DNA of 64,000 bases from Dryomyza anilis. Its lineage: Eukaryota; Arthropoda; Insecta; Diptera; Dryomyzidae. The notes beneath the pieces were generated by a model. The model saw only the letters and a program-made list of their open reading frames with translations, had not been told where the DNA came from and did no database searches. The stretch is taken from NCBI GenBank assembly GCA_951804985.1, contig OX638133.1, forward strand, positions 9,010,501 through 9,074,500, written 5' to 3'. Positions 1-11,998 of this stretch are shown here, piece by piece (within the stretch, counting starts at the first letter, position 1; every line of letters starts with the position of its first letter). The position numbers and the translations under genes were made by a program.

Positions 1-1319
1 TTACAAGATATGCAAGAAATGTGACATATATATTTCAACACTTGTTCTTCGTCATCTGCATATCAATATCAACAACAAAAAAAAGTTTACCAAAGCCTTT
101 GAAAAAAACAAAACATCAATAGCCATAAAGCGTATAAAAGGTGTCAACGTAACCTATGTCTTAACCATGGCATCATCTGTAAAAAAAAACTAAAGAATTT
201 TGAACATATGACATGTGCTGTTAAAAGAAGAAAGTCTTTAGTTTTATATATTTTTTAAAGGTTTTTGTTGAATTTCTATTTCCACAATTTCTTTGGTTTT
301 TATTTTCTACATTTTACTACTTCTAACTTCAGACACTTGAAGAAATTTCAAGCTAATTGATTTCTTTGACGCGCCACGAGCACCTGTTTATTGAATAGAT
401 CAACAAACAAAAAAACACACAGAAAAGCAGCATTCGTGATAAATCGGTGGCAATTATTATAGAAATAATGAAAATAATAAGAGACGAAAAAATACAGCTA
501 GAAGCTTTTTGCTTTAACAAGTTGGCTGAGATTGGCTCAAGAGTAATTTGTAGTACTTGTTTTTACTGAGGGTCGATGGATGGTAGTGAATCAGGGCAAA
601 TTTAGAACTGTTTTTTTTAGAATTTTATGAATTTTAAAAATAGTAATTGTTGTATTTAATAATTATTATTAATTGTTGTACTTAATTTTTATTATTATAT
701 TTAATTTTTTTGTATTTTCATGTTTTATTATTTTATATATATATTTTATTTTAATTTTTTATATTATATTTGTAAACGAAAATCATTTGACCCAAATATG
801 ACTTTCGTTGCAAACATTTTTTTTTCATTTCAATTATTATTATATTTAATTTTTGTGTATTTTATTTTTATGTTTTATTATTTTATATTTTATTTAAATT
901 TTTTTATTTTAATTTTTTATATTATATCTTCAAACGAAAATCATTTGACCCAAATATGGCTTTACTTTCGTTGCAAACATTTTTTTCATTTCAATCAATA
1001 TTGTTTGTAGGTGTTAATTAAAAATAAAATTTTAGAAATATATGTGAAAAATTGTAGTTTAAGCTAGTGTATAAATAACATTAGAAGAAAGCGTAGAATT
1101 TCAAAACAAACAAAATTTCACTTTCGATGCGCTCGTTTTGATTTATTAGAGATTTTTATTGGGTTACAAAATGAGATAATAAATAATGCTACTTCATGCT
1201 TAATAGAAATTGTTTGTGGGACACAAAAATGTCTTTCATTTAAAATAATTAAAACAAAAATCAAAAAATTATTGAAAACAATTTTTTTATATTTTATTAT
1301 TTTTGAGTTTTTAAAACAT
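1..1319. other. AT-rich non-coding DNA with a local tandem duplication
   Basis: I see no gene here. Between about 690 and 1000 a block of about 158 bp is present twice in tandem: the text AAACGAAAATCATTTGACCC occurs at 774 and again at 932, each time preceded by a T-rich run and followed by a TTTCGTTGCAAACA block. Open frames in this stretch are made of T-rich sequence and have no recognisable domain. Confidence 0.6.
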
Positions 1320-1469
1320 GATTAATATAAAATTAAATATATAAAAAAATAACACTAAATATTAAAATGTTCACTACTAAAAAATAAAAGTTTACTACTA
1401 AAAATTAAAGATTATCTATAACTAAAAAAAAATTAACACTAAAATTTAAAGGAGTGTTATTGTATCGTA
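1320..1469. repeat. Degenerate ACTAAAAATTAAA-type minisatellite
   Basis: Loose repeats of about 19 bp built on TTCACTACTAAAAAT appear here. They continue at 1830-1935 and 3240-3600 on the far sides of two transposons. They resemble a decayed form of the clean 19-bp array at 7.7-8.8 kb. The two transposons at 1470 and 1940 seem to have landed in this older array. Confidence 0.5.
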
Positions 1470-1700
1470 AAGGGTTTTTCAATAAGAGCGCTACAAACGA
1501 ATTTTTCAAGAGCGCTACAAAAGTTTTCTTCAGTAAGGTTTGCCATTTCATGATGGAAAGATACACGAGCCAACAACGAGTCGAGTCTTTTCAACGAGTC
1601 TTTCCATCATGAAATGGCAAACCTTACTGAAGAGAAATGTCAAAAGAACGGCAAGAAATATGGCGTCGTTTGCTGTCCCTGTCGCTCTACTTTTTAAATA
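1470..1700. mobile_element. Mariner/IS630-derived fold-back element, right end truncated
   Basis: The left end is TA followed by AAGGGTTTTTCAATAAGAGC, and a second diverged copy of the same text follows at 1501. The inner part is a hairpin: 1529-1562 reappears inverted at 1598-1632. The left arm reads ATGGAAAGATACACGAGC from 1553, which translates as MERYTSQQRVE. I recognise this as the N-terminus typical of mariner-type DDE transposases. The right arm continues through AATGTCAAAAG and a GGCAAGAAATATGGCGTCG block shared with the copy at 56.8-57.0 kb, then stops before its right terminal repeat. It looks like a non-autonomous deletion derivative carrying the first few transposase codons. Tc1/mariner affiliation rests on the TA flank and that peptide. 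Confidence 0.65.
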
Positions 1701-1939
1701 CACTACATGGTACGAATACCATACTAAAATACGATGAAGTGTGAATACACTAAATTTAAATTCTAAAAACACCAAGTTCTCTACAACAACAAAAAAAGGC
1801 TGAAAATAAGATCTATCTAACCAAAAACTTAAATGTTTCTACTAAATATTATGCTCCAAAATATATAAATGTTATATATATACATTTAAATGTTCCCTAT
1901 AAAAATGTTATATGTTCACTACAAAAAATATATTAGGTA

Positions 1940-3225
1940 CACGGAGGGAAATAAAATTCTAAAACTCGAGAAGAATTCGGTTAGAAAGAAAAATAGTAGA
2001 ATTCGACTAATATCAATAAAATATGACAAGAATTTGTCATCTGGATATCAAGAAAGCAAATTACTTAGTTGTCAAAAAAGTAAACTAACTTTATTCAACT
2101 GGATTTTCAGAAGTTAATTTATTGATTATTAAAAACGAAAAAGAACACGCAAAATTGTTGCTGTATTCATCGCAAAAAGAACACGTGTTCAGCAATCTTG
2201 TTGTTTTCATCGATATTGCTCTGTTTGTATGCATTGTTTTGCGAGGTCACCATATGTTTGTTAGTCTGCCTGTCTGTCTGTTGAAAGTAACTATGCCAAA
2301 TTTGTCTAGATATTCAGACATTAAGTTCTTAGGTATCAAAAAAGTAACTAAGTACAATTTGTCTTGATTACAATTTTTTTTTCTTAGTATCAAAAAACGG
2401 CATATACAATGTTTGCAACATTCGAATTTTCCTTCGAAAGTTGGTATGGTGGTTTCAGTTCGTAAACATAAATTGAGATTCAATTTCGCATAAATACCAA
2501 GTTGATTTCATTCCATTGTTATCTAAATACTAAATACAATGCTTATGGGTAATGTTCGGAAGGTGGTTGATATATAATCAACAGGTAGATGAAGCAGAAG
2601 AGGAGAAGTGTATAAGGTAAGTAAACGGTTAATAATAAAATAATTAATGTAAATAATTAAATTACATTAAGTATTCAAAGAAATAATAATATACAAAAAT
2701 ACATAAAGGTAATAAAATTCTAAATAAACAATAAATTAACTAAAATATATTTTTTTATGTTAGCGTTGAAATAATTGCTTTTAGTTACTTTCAACATATC
2801 GGCAGACAGACACAGGAACAAACAGATGGTGCTGACAGACGGACAAAGTAAAACAAAACATTATAGCGACAAAGCAAGATCGAAAAAAGAACAACTATAC
2901 GAACACGTATTCATTAAATTTTGGGACGAAAACAAGAACAACATTTTTGATACCTAAGAAATTAATAACTGAATTCAAGACTTATTCTACTTAGTTACTT
3001 TTTTGATACTTAAGAAATTAATAACTGAATCCAAGAATAATTCTACTTAGTTACTTTTTTGATACCCAAGAAATTAATAACTGAATTCAAGAATAATTCT
3101 ACTTAGTTACTTTTTTTTGACAACTAAGAAAATCAATTTCTTAATATTAGAATTTCGGTTTAGCTGTATATCACTCCGTATACTTCTTGATTCCTTCTGG
3201 ATTTTAGAAATTGTTTCCTTCCGTG
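1940..3225. mobile_element. TA-flanked inverted-repeat element (E1), 1.3 kb
   Basis: TA precedes CACGGAGGGAAATAAAATTC, and the right end carries the near-perfect inverse followed by TA, giving terminal repeats of about 25 bp. Both subterminal regions hold repeats of CTTAGNTATCAAAAAAGTAAC. On the right these form a three-unit tandem array with a period of about 57 bp (about 2945-3117). The left half is about 80% similar by eye to the left half of the element at 53326. No transposase frame is visible, so it is non-autonomous. TA duplication suggests the Tc1/mariner group, but the termini alone do not prove it. It sits inside the degenerate minisatellite seen on both sides. Confidence 0.7.
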
Positions 3226-4000
3226 TACTATATAAAATTAAAATGTTAAACGAGAAAAATATATAAATGTAATTGTTCACTTTAAAAATTAAAATATTCA
3301 CTGTTAAATATTCAAATATAAAAAGTTTTCTACTAAAAATTTAAATATTCTCTACTGCAATAAATAAAAATGTTTACTATAAAAAAAAATGTAAGTGTAC
3401 ATGACTAAAAATATAAATGAAGATGGTCACAACTATTTATGCCAATCTTCACTATAAAATTGAATATGTGCAGTACTAATTCTTTATATATTCACTACTT
3501 AAAAACAAAATGTTCAGTATTAAAATTTGTTAATGAAAATTAAAATGTTCAATACAAAAAACCAAAAATTTTCACTACAAAAATTTAATTACCCAATAAT
3601 ATAGGTTTTTGCTTGTATCTCAGCAACTAAAAGAAGGATCAGTATCAAAATTTGACACAAAATGAATTCGTACACCAAGATTACGACGATATTATTAACT
3701 CAATTTGAACATATTTCGAGTTATGCTGTTAATTCATATTGCCACAGAAATATTCACTTCCAAAAATAAACTCTACAAAACATTAAAATGATTATTATTT
3801 TCCAAAATATACTCAAAATATAAAAATTGACTAAAATATATTTATATTAATAAGGTAGGTAAGGTATATATTAAAAAAAAAATATGGATTGCCAAAAAAT
3901 TAAGCTAAAAATTTTACAAACTTTGCAATAACTCAAAAACATGAAAAAATTGCTTCAAAATAGAGAAATATACAAACTAAATAAAATAAAAAACAAAACC
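3226..4000. other. AT-rich DNA, first half decayed minisatellite
   Basis: 3240-3600 holds loose repeats of TTCACTANNAAAANTNAAAAT. From 3600 to 4000 I see only AT-rich sequence with no gene or clear repeat. Confidence 0.5.
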
Positions 4001-4320
4001 ACCTCAACATGGTCCCCATTAGTTCCGCTGCATGGCCTGCCAACTGCGACCAAATTAAAAGCGAAACCAACGTGACATGCGCGCCCGGGGAACCCATGGG
4101 CACCCGATGCGTAACACAATCACTTTCTATTTCGAAACAACAGCGATTACGAGAAATAATGTGCTGACAGCGGCGCATAGAGCTTCCTGATGATGTTAGG
4201 GTACCTTATGGCACCCACCCAATATGGCACTCATTGCTCGTGTTTATTAAGAGTAATTTTTAATAATAAAAATTAATAAATGTTGTGCTCGCCCCTCATT
4301 AATATGCTTGACGACAATTA
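4001..4320. other. Unique GC-richer island
   Basis: The base composition changes abruptly and the text is non-repetitive, including GCGCGCCCGGGGAACCC and GGGCACCCGATGCG. A short minus-strand frame (4178-3933) has no recognisable domain and no splice context I would trust. A conserved regulatory block is the most likely content, but that is inference. Confidence 0.4.
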
Positions 4321-4679
4321 TAACAATTATTGTATTTGGTATTTGTCACTTTAACGGCAACGATTATGAAATGTTTACTTCGGTCGTGTTATTTTGGCCA
4401 ATCATTGTTTTGATTAATGTATTTGTGATATTATGCAATTGTTGGTATTTGTTGTATTATGTAATGTTATGGTACTCGAAGGTATTTTTTTAATATTATA
4501 TTGCATTGTCACTGCATTCAAGAGTTCCCGGTAGTATACATATATATTTATTTTTTATTAATTATGCGCAGTAATGCTTCGAATAATTGTTATAATGGTG
4601 TCATCAAAATAGTTGGTACCTTTAGCAGTTGCATAATTTATGTTATGAGGATATTGTTAAACTGAGGCATATTTTTAAT
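4321..4679. other. AT-rich DNA without visible features
   Basis: A 61-codon plus-strand frame (4308-4493) has no start context, domain or splice signal that I trust. I see nothing else. Confidence 0.5.
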
Positions 4680-4864
4680 AAAACTTTTAGTAAAAAATCG
4701 AATATTTTAGTGAAAAATTTAATTTTTGTAGAAAAATTGAATTTTTAGTGACAAATTGAATTTTTAGTGAAAAATGGAATTTTTAGTGAAAATTTTGATT
4801 TTTAGTTAAAATTTTATTTTTATTTAAAAATTGAATTTTTACTGAAAAATTGAACTTTTAGTGA
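4680..4864 (-). repeat. 19-bp minisatellite, small inverted-orientation array
   Basis: About nine units of TTTTTAGTGAAAAATTGAA run here. The sequence is the reverse complement of the large array at 7736-8800. The array ends directly at the 3' end of a SINE. Confidence 0.75.
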
Positions 4865-5144
4865 TACAGTCCTGTATAGAACTTCGACCGAGCTCTCTCA
4901 CCATTTTGAGCTGTGCGTGTTATATTTGTACTCAAAGTGGTGGGACCTACAGTTTATTGCCGAATCCGAACGGCGGGTGAGAGCTTTTCATAGGCAATGT
5001 TTTACTCCCGTAGCCATTTAATGACGAGAGTTAGCGCGATATAGAAATATGTTTCTATGAAAAGATGTTATTAGCCCCAGTCCAGGCTTGAACCGGGGAC
5101 CTTTCGGCTCACAGTCCAACGCACTGAGCTACCGCGGCTACCCA
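4865..5144 (-). mobile_element. tRNA-derived SINE, copy 1
   Basis: Read on the minus strand, the 5' head has a box A-like GGTAGCTCAGTGCG and a box B-like GGTTCAAGCC, as in RNA polymerase III promoters of tRNA-derived SINEs. The body continues through CTTTTCATAGAAAC and TAGGTCCCACCACTTTG to a tail at ACAGGACTGTA. The head does not close into a tRNA acceptor stem, so it is not a functional tRNA. The same unit occurs at 38.5 kb (minus), 42.3 kb (plus, shortened) and as a fragment at 62.3 kb. Confidence 0.8.
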
Positions 5145-5830
5145 ATATTAATACAGTTTTTTAAATTAAATTTTGAACCTTTTATGCTACGCCTCCTACA
5201 AAATTAAAAATTTCTACTTGATGTGCGTATCGTGAACCGCATTAATAATAAAAAAATAATATCTCTGAAGATTGCATTATTTGTGTACACAACCTGCACC
5301 ATTTTCAATTAACATTAAATCAGTTTGCTGCTTTCGAAGCATTTTAATTAAAGTTCTTTGTGGTTTTGTACAATGCCGCCGCTTCTTCATGTTGGTTTTT
5401 ATTCAATTTTTATGTTTTTTTTTATAATTCTTGATTGGTTTTTATGTTACACCTTAAAAAGGCCCAAAGGCTTTGCGCATTTGTATTCAATGAATTTTGG
5501 AAATTTTTTTATTACGAACAAAAATGTTTTTTTATTTGCTGTATAAGAGCGCTTTTTTAAATGCTTGTTGAATTTTTAATTAATATATTTAAAAGATATT
5601 TTTTTATTTTTACACTTTTCAAAACATTTGGATATTTCGTTCTGAACTCGAAGATTTAGATTTTTTCTTTAGAATATTATTAGATTTTTAAAATTTAAGA
5701 TTTTCTTAATTAAAAAAATAAATTTATGGTTATATGAAAAATATATTTGTGTTGTTTAAAATAATGATTGCAATACCGCCTATAAATACCGTCTACAAAA
5801 GGAATTTTACAGAGGTAAAAAAAACTGTTC
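5145..5830. other. AT-rich DNA without visible features
   Basis: The text is T-rich. The short plus-strand frame at 5358-5546 is hydrophobic only because of poly-T codons. I see no gene. Confidence 0.5.
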
Positions 5831-6399
5831 ACACAGAAAACGGAATTGTTGCGGCAACCAACAAAGTTCACTACCGAATCATTCAATTGCGGCAACAACT
5901 GATAAGTAGTTGCAACAACCTCTTAATTCTCCAAAACGGTGAACATGAGCTTGTGGCAACCTCGAAGTCGGTGTTCATGAGATTGTGGCAACCTGCTAAT
6001 CGGCAAATGAGCAATTTGTATTGAATAAATATATTACTTTATTAATGAATTTCCTATTGATTTCGACATGTGAAATTTTTGACGTTAATTTATTTCTGCA
6101 AGTATCCATAATTGTTGGCCAGAAACTGGCAACCGAACTGCTTATGGACATGAGGTTGCCGTTAGTCATTTATTTTTGTTGAGTAAGTTGTTACTTACTC
6201 AATCGCCGTAACAAATGCACGTATGTCAATTTTGGAAGAATGAAAAATGCAATCATGAGGTTACGGCAACCGAACGTGCAGTTGCGCGGACTAACATTTC
6301 GGTTAGAGTAAAAAAAGGGTACGTTAATTTTAATGCAATGAGGTTACAACAAATGTGTTGGTTCAATTAACCTTATGGCAAAAGAGAATTTTTCTGTGT
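5831..6399. mobile_element. MITE with ACACAGAAAA ends and repeated GTTGCCG motifs
   Basis: The ends are the inverted pair ACACAGAAAA and TTTTCTGTGT. The interior carries about ten scattered copies, in both orientations, of a motif near TTGCGGCAACC or GGTTACGGCAACC (for example 5848, 5886, 5950, 5984, 6151, 6258). Repeated short motifs of this kind are often transposase-binding sites. No clear target duplication can be read. The open frame 5734-6024 is just this repeat in one frame. Confidence 0.6.
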
Positions 6400-7735
6400 G
6401 TTTTAGTCTATTCTGCATTTACTTCATCCAAAATTAAATATGTCATAGTTTAAAATATTATTTATCTAATTTATTTAAACAAAATATAAATTTAAACTGC
6501 ATTATAAGACAAATTTAGGCGATACTTCCACATGTAGTTAAGTGATGTTGCAGTATCATCGACGATATCTATTAATATATTTGTCAGGATTAACATGATA
6601 ATTGTGAAGTGTTTATGATAATAATTTACTAATAAAATATTGCTTATTCTTCAATTGAAATGATTTCTAATGCTTATAGTAGCAAAAGAAATATATTAAT
6701 CATATAATTAAAACAAAAATATATTTGTGATGATCAACATAATGATTATCAATTAATTATGATAATAATGTTACTAATAGAAAAATAGTTTTTACTTAAA
6801 TTGAGTTAATATCGTTAAAATTTTTAAAATAAATAATTAAAACAAATTAATTGCAACAACATTCAACTAATGATTTTTATGTTGCTGATAAAGTTGATAA
6901 ACATAAAAATAACTCGCACTTTTACTTTCAATCACAGTTTAAAATTGTTTCCAATAGATTTTCACTTTTATGCAATTTCCTCGAATTACATTTCCTTCCA
7001 AATGAAAATGAAACTGGAGTAAAAAATACAACAACAAAAAAACAAACCCCATTAAAACAACAACATCACTTAAATGGTCAATAAATGTTTTAGTCAACAG
7101 AGTTACAAAGTAAAAGTGACTCAAAGTGCGACCAACGTTAATGAGTTACAGCCAGCCACGCTTGGTTGACGTTCGCATTGAATGTTTCATTAATTTGATT
7201 TTTCACATAATTATTTCGCATATAAAATATAAATAAAAATAAAATTGAAGCAAACGCTTAACACTTTCACACGTTTCAAGCCAATTAAATGCGCAGCCAT
7301 CGAATAATGGAAAATTGTTATTGGCATAGCAAATGGCAATTTAAATAGATTTTCCTTTTGATTGAATATAAAATTGAGTAAAAACTCAAAAAAGTTTTTA
7401 ATAACCATTGTTTTTAATGCATTGCATGCCAATAAAAAATTAATTGAATTTTCATTGTTTTTGTTTTTTCATTCATACTTTGCATCAGTTTTAAGCCGCT
7501 CATGATGTTTTTAGCCACGTTAGTTAGTTTAATCTTTTATTTTCACTTGTCTTCTGCAATGCGTCCTCAACTTCGTTCTGCATTGTTGGCCATTTGTAAA
7601 ATGTTCAAGCGTTTCGATTGCGTTTTAATTGGTTTCTTGGTATTAAAAAATAATTGAATGACTTTGGGCTGATTTTTTTTCATTTGCTCGGAAGTCTGTT
7701 TGGATTTCTCACCATAAATTTATTAAATTCAATTT
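6400..7735. other. AT-rich unique DNA
   Basis: There are no recognisable genes or repeats. 7080-7680 is less AT-rich and non-repetitive. Short minus-strand frames there (7124-6939, 7432-7211) show no domain. Confidence 0.5.
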
Positions 7736-8800
7736 TACTCCAAAAATTTAATTTCCACTAAAAATTCAAATTTTCACTAAAAATTCAATTTTTCACTAAA
7801 AATTCAAATTTTCACTAAAAATTCAAATTTTCACTAAAAATTAAAATTTTTACTAAAAATTAAATTTTTCACTAAAAATTCAATTTTTCACTAAAAATTC
7901 AAATTTTCACTAAAAATTTATTTTTCACTAAAAATTAAATTTTTCACTAAAAATTAAATTTTTCACTAAAAATTAATTTTTTCACTAAAAATTAATTTTT
8001 TCACTAAAAATTAATTTTTTCACTAAAAATTAATTTTTTCACTAAAAATTAAATTTTTCACTAAAAATTATATTTTTCACTAAAAATTATATTTTTCACT
8101 AAAAATTCAATTTTTCACTAAAAATTCAATTTTTCACTAAAAATTCAATTTTTCACTAAAAATTCAATTTTTCTAATTTTCACTAAAAATTGAATTTTTC
8201 ACTAAAAATTAAAATTATCACAAAAAAAATTCAATTTTTCACTAAAAATTCAAATTTTCACTAAAAATTCATATTTTCACTAAAAATTCAAATTTTCACT
8301 AAAAATTCAAATTTTCACTAAAAATTCAAATTTTCACTAAAAATTCAAATTTTCACTAAAAATTCAAATTTTCACTAAAAATTCAAATTTTCACTAAAAA
8401 TTCAAATTTTTACTAAAAATTCAAATTTTCACTAAAAATTAAACATTTCACTAAACTTTAAACATTTCACTAAAAATTCAAATTTTCACTAAAAATACAA
8501 ATTTTCACTAAAAATACAAATTTTCACTAAAAATTCAAATTTTCACTAAAAATTCAAATTTTCACTAAAAATTCAAATTTTCACTAAAAATTCAAATTTT
8601 CAATAAAAATTCAAATTTTCACTAAAAATTCAAATTTTCACTAAAAATTCAAATTTTCACTAAAAATTCAAATTTTCACTAAAAATTCAAATTTTCACTA
8701 ACAATTCAAATGTTCACTAAAAATTCAAATTTTCACTAAAAATTCAAATTTTTACTAAAAAGTCAAATTTTCACTACAAATTCAAAATTTCACTAAAAAT
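7736..8800 (+). repeat. 19-bp minisatellite array, about 55 units
   Basis: The unit is TTCAAATTTTCACTAAAAA (19 bp). It is nearly perfect between about 8230 and 8790. Local runs of variants occur, such as a block with TTAATTTTT at 7965-8040. The neighbouring variants are clustered, which points to recent local amplification. Confidence 0.9.
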
Positions 8801-9290
8801 TATGATGCAATATTTGACCACAACTAAAGTGTTAATTATTCTGAATTTTCAGATTCAAGAGAAGTAAAAGCAATGTTTTATGTACTAAATTAAATTTTCA
8901 ATTTTAATTTAATCTTTTAAAACCGTTAATCTTTTTTAGCCATTGCCCATCGCTGTGTTTGACCGGCGTTAAACCCACTATTACTGCACGCATTCAGCCT
9001 ACTTTGGCGCATAAACTATCTTCTCGGATGCGTTACAGTCGAAAACAGCCTCTTCTTCCCATAATCCGCGCCGTAATTGTGTCAACAACTTTTTGCCATA
9101 TTTTGGTAACCTGTTCGAAGTGGGTCAAAACATGAGGCAAACGTGAGATAAAAAAAAACAACAAACGAAAAAGTCAGATGTTCAGTTAATCATTAATTTT
9201 TATCAATTTTTTCAACTAAATTATTTATGTGCTGTAGCACTTTATGCTGCAACAGGTTGCATTTAGTTTATTTAGGTAAGTTAAAGAATC
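8801..9290. other. Unique island next to the minisatellite
   Basis: 8935-9170 is less AT-rich and non-repetitive (for example TTTGACCGGCGTTAAACCC and ATAATCCGCGCCGTAATTG). I find no coding frame. It could be regulatory host DNA. Confidence 0.35.
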
Positions 9291-10813
9291 AATGAAGTTG
9301 AACCAGAAGAAGATATATAAAAGAAGCTGTAAAGAAGCTGAAGAAGCTGAAACTATGAAGAAGATGCTTTAAAAAGAAGCTGTAGAGAAGACCTGCCTAT
9401 TTAGAAGACGCTATAAAGACGAAGTGACTCTCTATAGAAAACATATTAATGATGCTTAACATAAAAAATTTAATGAATTGAAAATATGCTACATGCGACC
9501 AAATAAATATTTCATTTAAAACTTAATTAAGAAATCATATATTGTGGCGTTTCTAAAAAATAAACACATTTTAATTAACTGTATTACAAACAGATAACGT
9601 ATAGAAAACTATTGTAAATATAGATATTATGAAATTTATATTAATAGTATTAAATACTTTTAAAGACATAGTACGTTATAGTTTGCGTAATTTGCTCAAT
9701 AACTTAAAAACTATGAAAGCTATTGAATTGAAATATGGAATTTAAATTCTGTGAACTTTTAACTAACGAACATTAAAAAATTTAGTAAAATCGTACAAGT
9801 GGCATAGAAATTATTTGATATTTTGTCATTTTTTTTTGGTTGATCGCATCATGTGTAACGTTTGACACTCTCTTTTATGGAATTTGTATTTTTTTTAATC
9901 TTCATTTTGTAATCATTTTTACAAACGGTATTTTATGGCTTGAAAATTGTCTGTGTATGTGAATCTTATGTTTGTGTGTGCGCGCCCACTAACGGTTTTT
10001 CTTTGTAGATTTGTCACACTTACAGTGTTTGTGTCGATTTTTGTGGGACGGTATTTTAAGAAAATTTCAAATCGATCGCCTTTGTCAAATGATGCTAAAG
10101 TGCAAACGACTATAAACCAATGAAGATGGCACCAAAGATATTAAGAGAAAATACAACAAAAATAAAAAAGTTGTTGAAGTCAGCGCCAAAGAGTATTAAG
10201 GTCAGTGGAGGCCATAGCGTAGATTTTCGACTAATAGATAGATAGTTGGAAGACGAAGCATTATTAAGAAATTTGTAAATGTAAACTGGGAAAAAAATAT
10301 ATCTCATAAATAAATGAAGAAGTCTTGTTATTAATGAATAAAATAATATTATAGATGTATATAAAGAATATATAAAACAGATTATTTAAAAACAGATGTC
10401 AGAGATAAATGTTAAACTTTTCGAAGGTTCCTGAATAACTCTCACTAAATAACATTTGTTAACTAAATCAGTGAAAAACTGGAAATTAAAGAAAACAGCG
10501 AAAAACCTTTATTTTGTATGGAAAAAAAAAATCTTTAAATCTTTTAGTCGACAAAAACAACAATGTTCAACAATTTTCGAAAAAAAAAATATAACAAAAA
10601 GTTCAACAAAAAAATTGTATTCGACAAAAACAACAAGCTTCGAAAAATACAACAATGTTAGTAAAATAAAAAAAATGTTAAACTTATTTTTTGCGACATA
10701 AACTACACAATGTACGAAAATAACATATTCCAACAAAAAATGTATTAGAAAAAAAGAACAATGTTCGAAAAAATCCTTATAAGTGCGATCAAAAGGTTTT
10801 GATATAACTCTTA
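9291..10813. other. Low-complexity and AT-rich DNA
   Basis: 9300-9430 contains imperfect AAGAAGCTG repeats. 10450-10770 is rich in runs of A separated by CAATGTTC and TTCGA. The longest minus-strand frame here (10862-10509) is a poly-F/V product of that run. I see no gene. Confidence 0.5.
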
Positions 10814-11153
10814 CACAGAAAAAAATAATCGGCGTAAATATAGCAACCGATATTAATTGCATTAATTAATCAATCCAGCAATTAAATTCACTAATGTAAT
10901 GAAAACATTTGCTATTCTTCGTTATATAAGCAATTGTACGTCAATGTAGCAAATTAGTTAGTAATCTCTGAAACTGCGCCGACTAATTAATTTGCTGCAT
11001 TGACGTACAAATATTCATATTAGCAAACGGAATTGTTGATTTAACGAAGAATAGCAAATGTTAATTAATTAATTAACAACTTTCATTGCTGGATTGATTA
11101 ATGAATGGAATTAATATCGGTTGCTATATTTACGTCGATTATTTGTTTCTGCG
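10814..11153. mobile_element. Palindromic TA-flanked MITE, 340 bp
   Basis: TA lies immediately outside both ends. The left end CACAGAAAAAAATAATCGGC is mirrored at the right end, and the inverted match extends through almost the whole element (TATAGCAACCGATATTAAT and TTGCTATTCTTCGTTA on both arms). The centre is near 10985. It would form a long hairpin. The TA duplication fits Tc1/mariner-type mobilisation. Confidence 0.8.
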
Positions 11154-11339
11154 TAACCAAAGACCATTTATTTTTTTAAATAAAAAATATATCTCAACCA
11201 AATACCGTTATTTTTTACAATAAAAAATAATTCTCACCCAGAGACATATTTGTTCTAGATTTTAATATAAAACACTGAGAACGCGATTTATATATTTTTT
11301 TTTAAATAATATATCTCAGTAAAAGACCAAATGGAAATA

Positions 11340-11790
11340 AAGTTTAATCGTTATTTCTGATCTCTTTTTAAAATGTAACAGAATATTAAAATATAACAGA
11401 GTATTTAGAATATAAGAGAATATGAAATAGATACCAGAATATTTAAAGTGTATCTGAATTTTAAAATATAACGGAATATAAAAAATATAACAGATTATAT
11501 AAAAAATTACATAATTTTTAAAATATTTTAAAATATAACACAACATTTTGAAATATAACAGAATATCTTAATTATAAAAGAACAAATAAAATAGAACAGA
11601 ATAATTAAAATATAACAGAATATATAAAATAGAACAAAATATTAAAAATATAACCGAATATGTAAAAGATAACAGAATATATAAAATATAACAGAATATG
11701 AAAAATAAAACATTTTATTTAAAACATAACTGATTATATAAAATAGAATACAAAGTATGACAGAATATGTGATATTATATTTCACAGGGT
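11340..11790. repeat. Degenerate AAATATAACAGAATAT tandem repeat
   Basis: About 20 imperfect units of roughly 20 bp centred on TATAACAGAATAT. A short echo with AGATTATATAAAATA lies at 13560-13630. The minus-strand frame 11546-11316 is made of these units. Confidence 0.6.
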
Positions 11791-11998
11791 GATGACCTAG
11801 AAATACCTTAAAAAAAACAATTAAAATGACCCTAAAAACGTCAAAGAATGACTTTAAAAATAACCTAATCTAATTTAACCAATGTTTAAATAATTTACTT
11901 TATTCAATTGCATTGGTATGGGTAACGAAAAACATTCTCAGGTTTTACTTTGAATTTGTTATAAATACAGTATGTAGTAAAAATTATTGCATATGTAG

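Noticed and set aside
7736..8800. CRISPR-like array
   Set aside because: The 19-bp units are contiguous with no unique spacers, and the genome is eukaryotic.
10509..10862. 117-codon hydrophobic minus-strand frame
   Set aside because: It runs through poly-A/T low-complexity DNA and into the end of a MITE.
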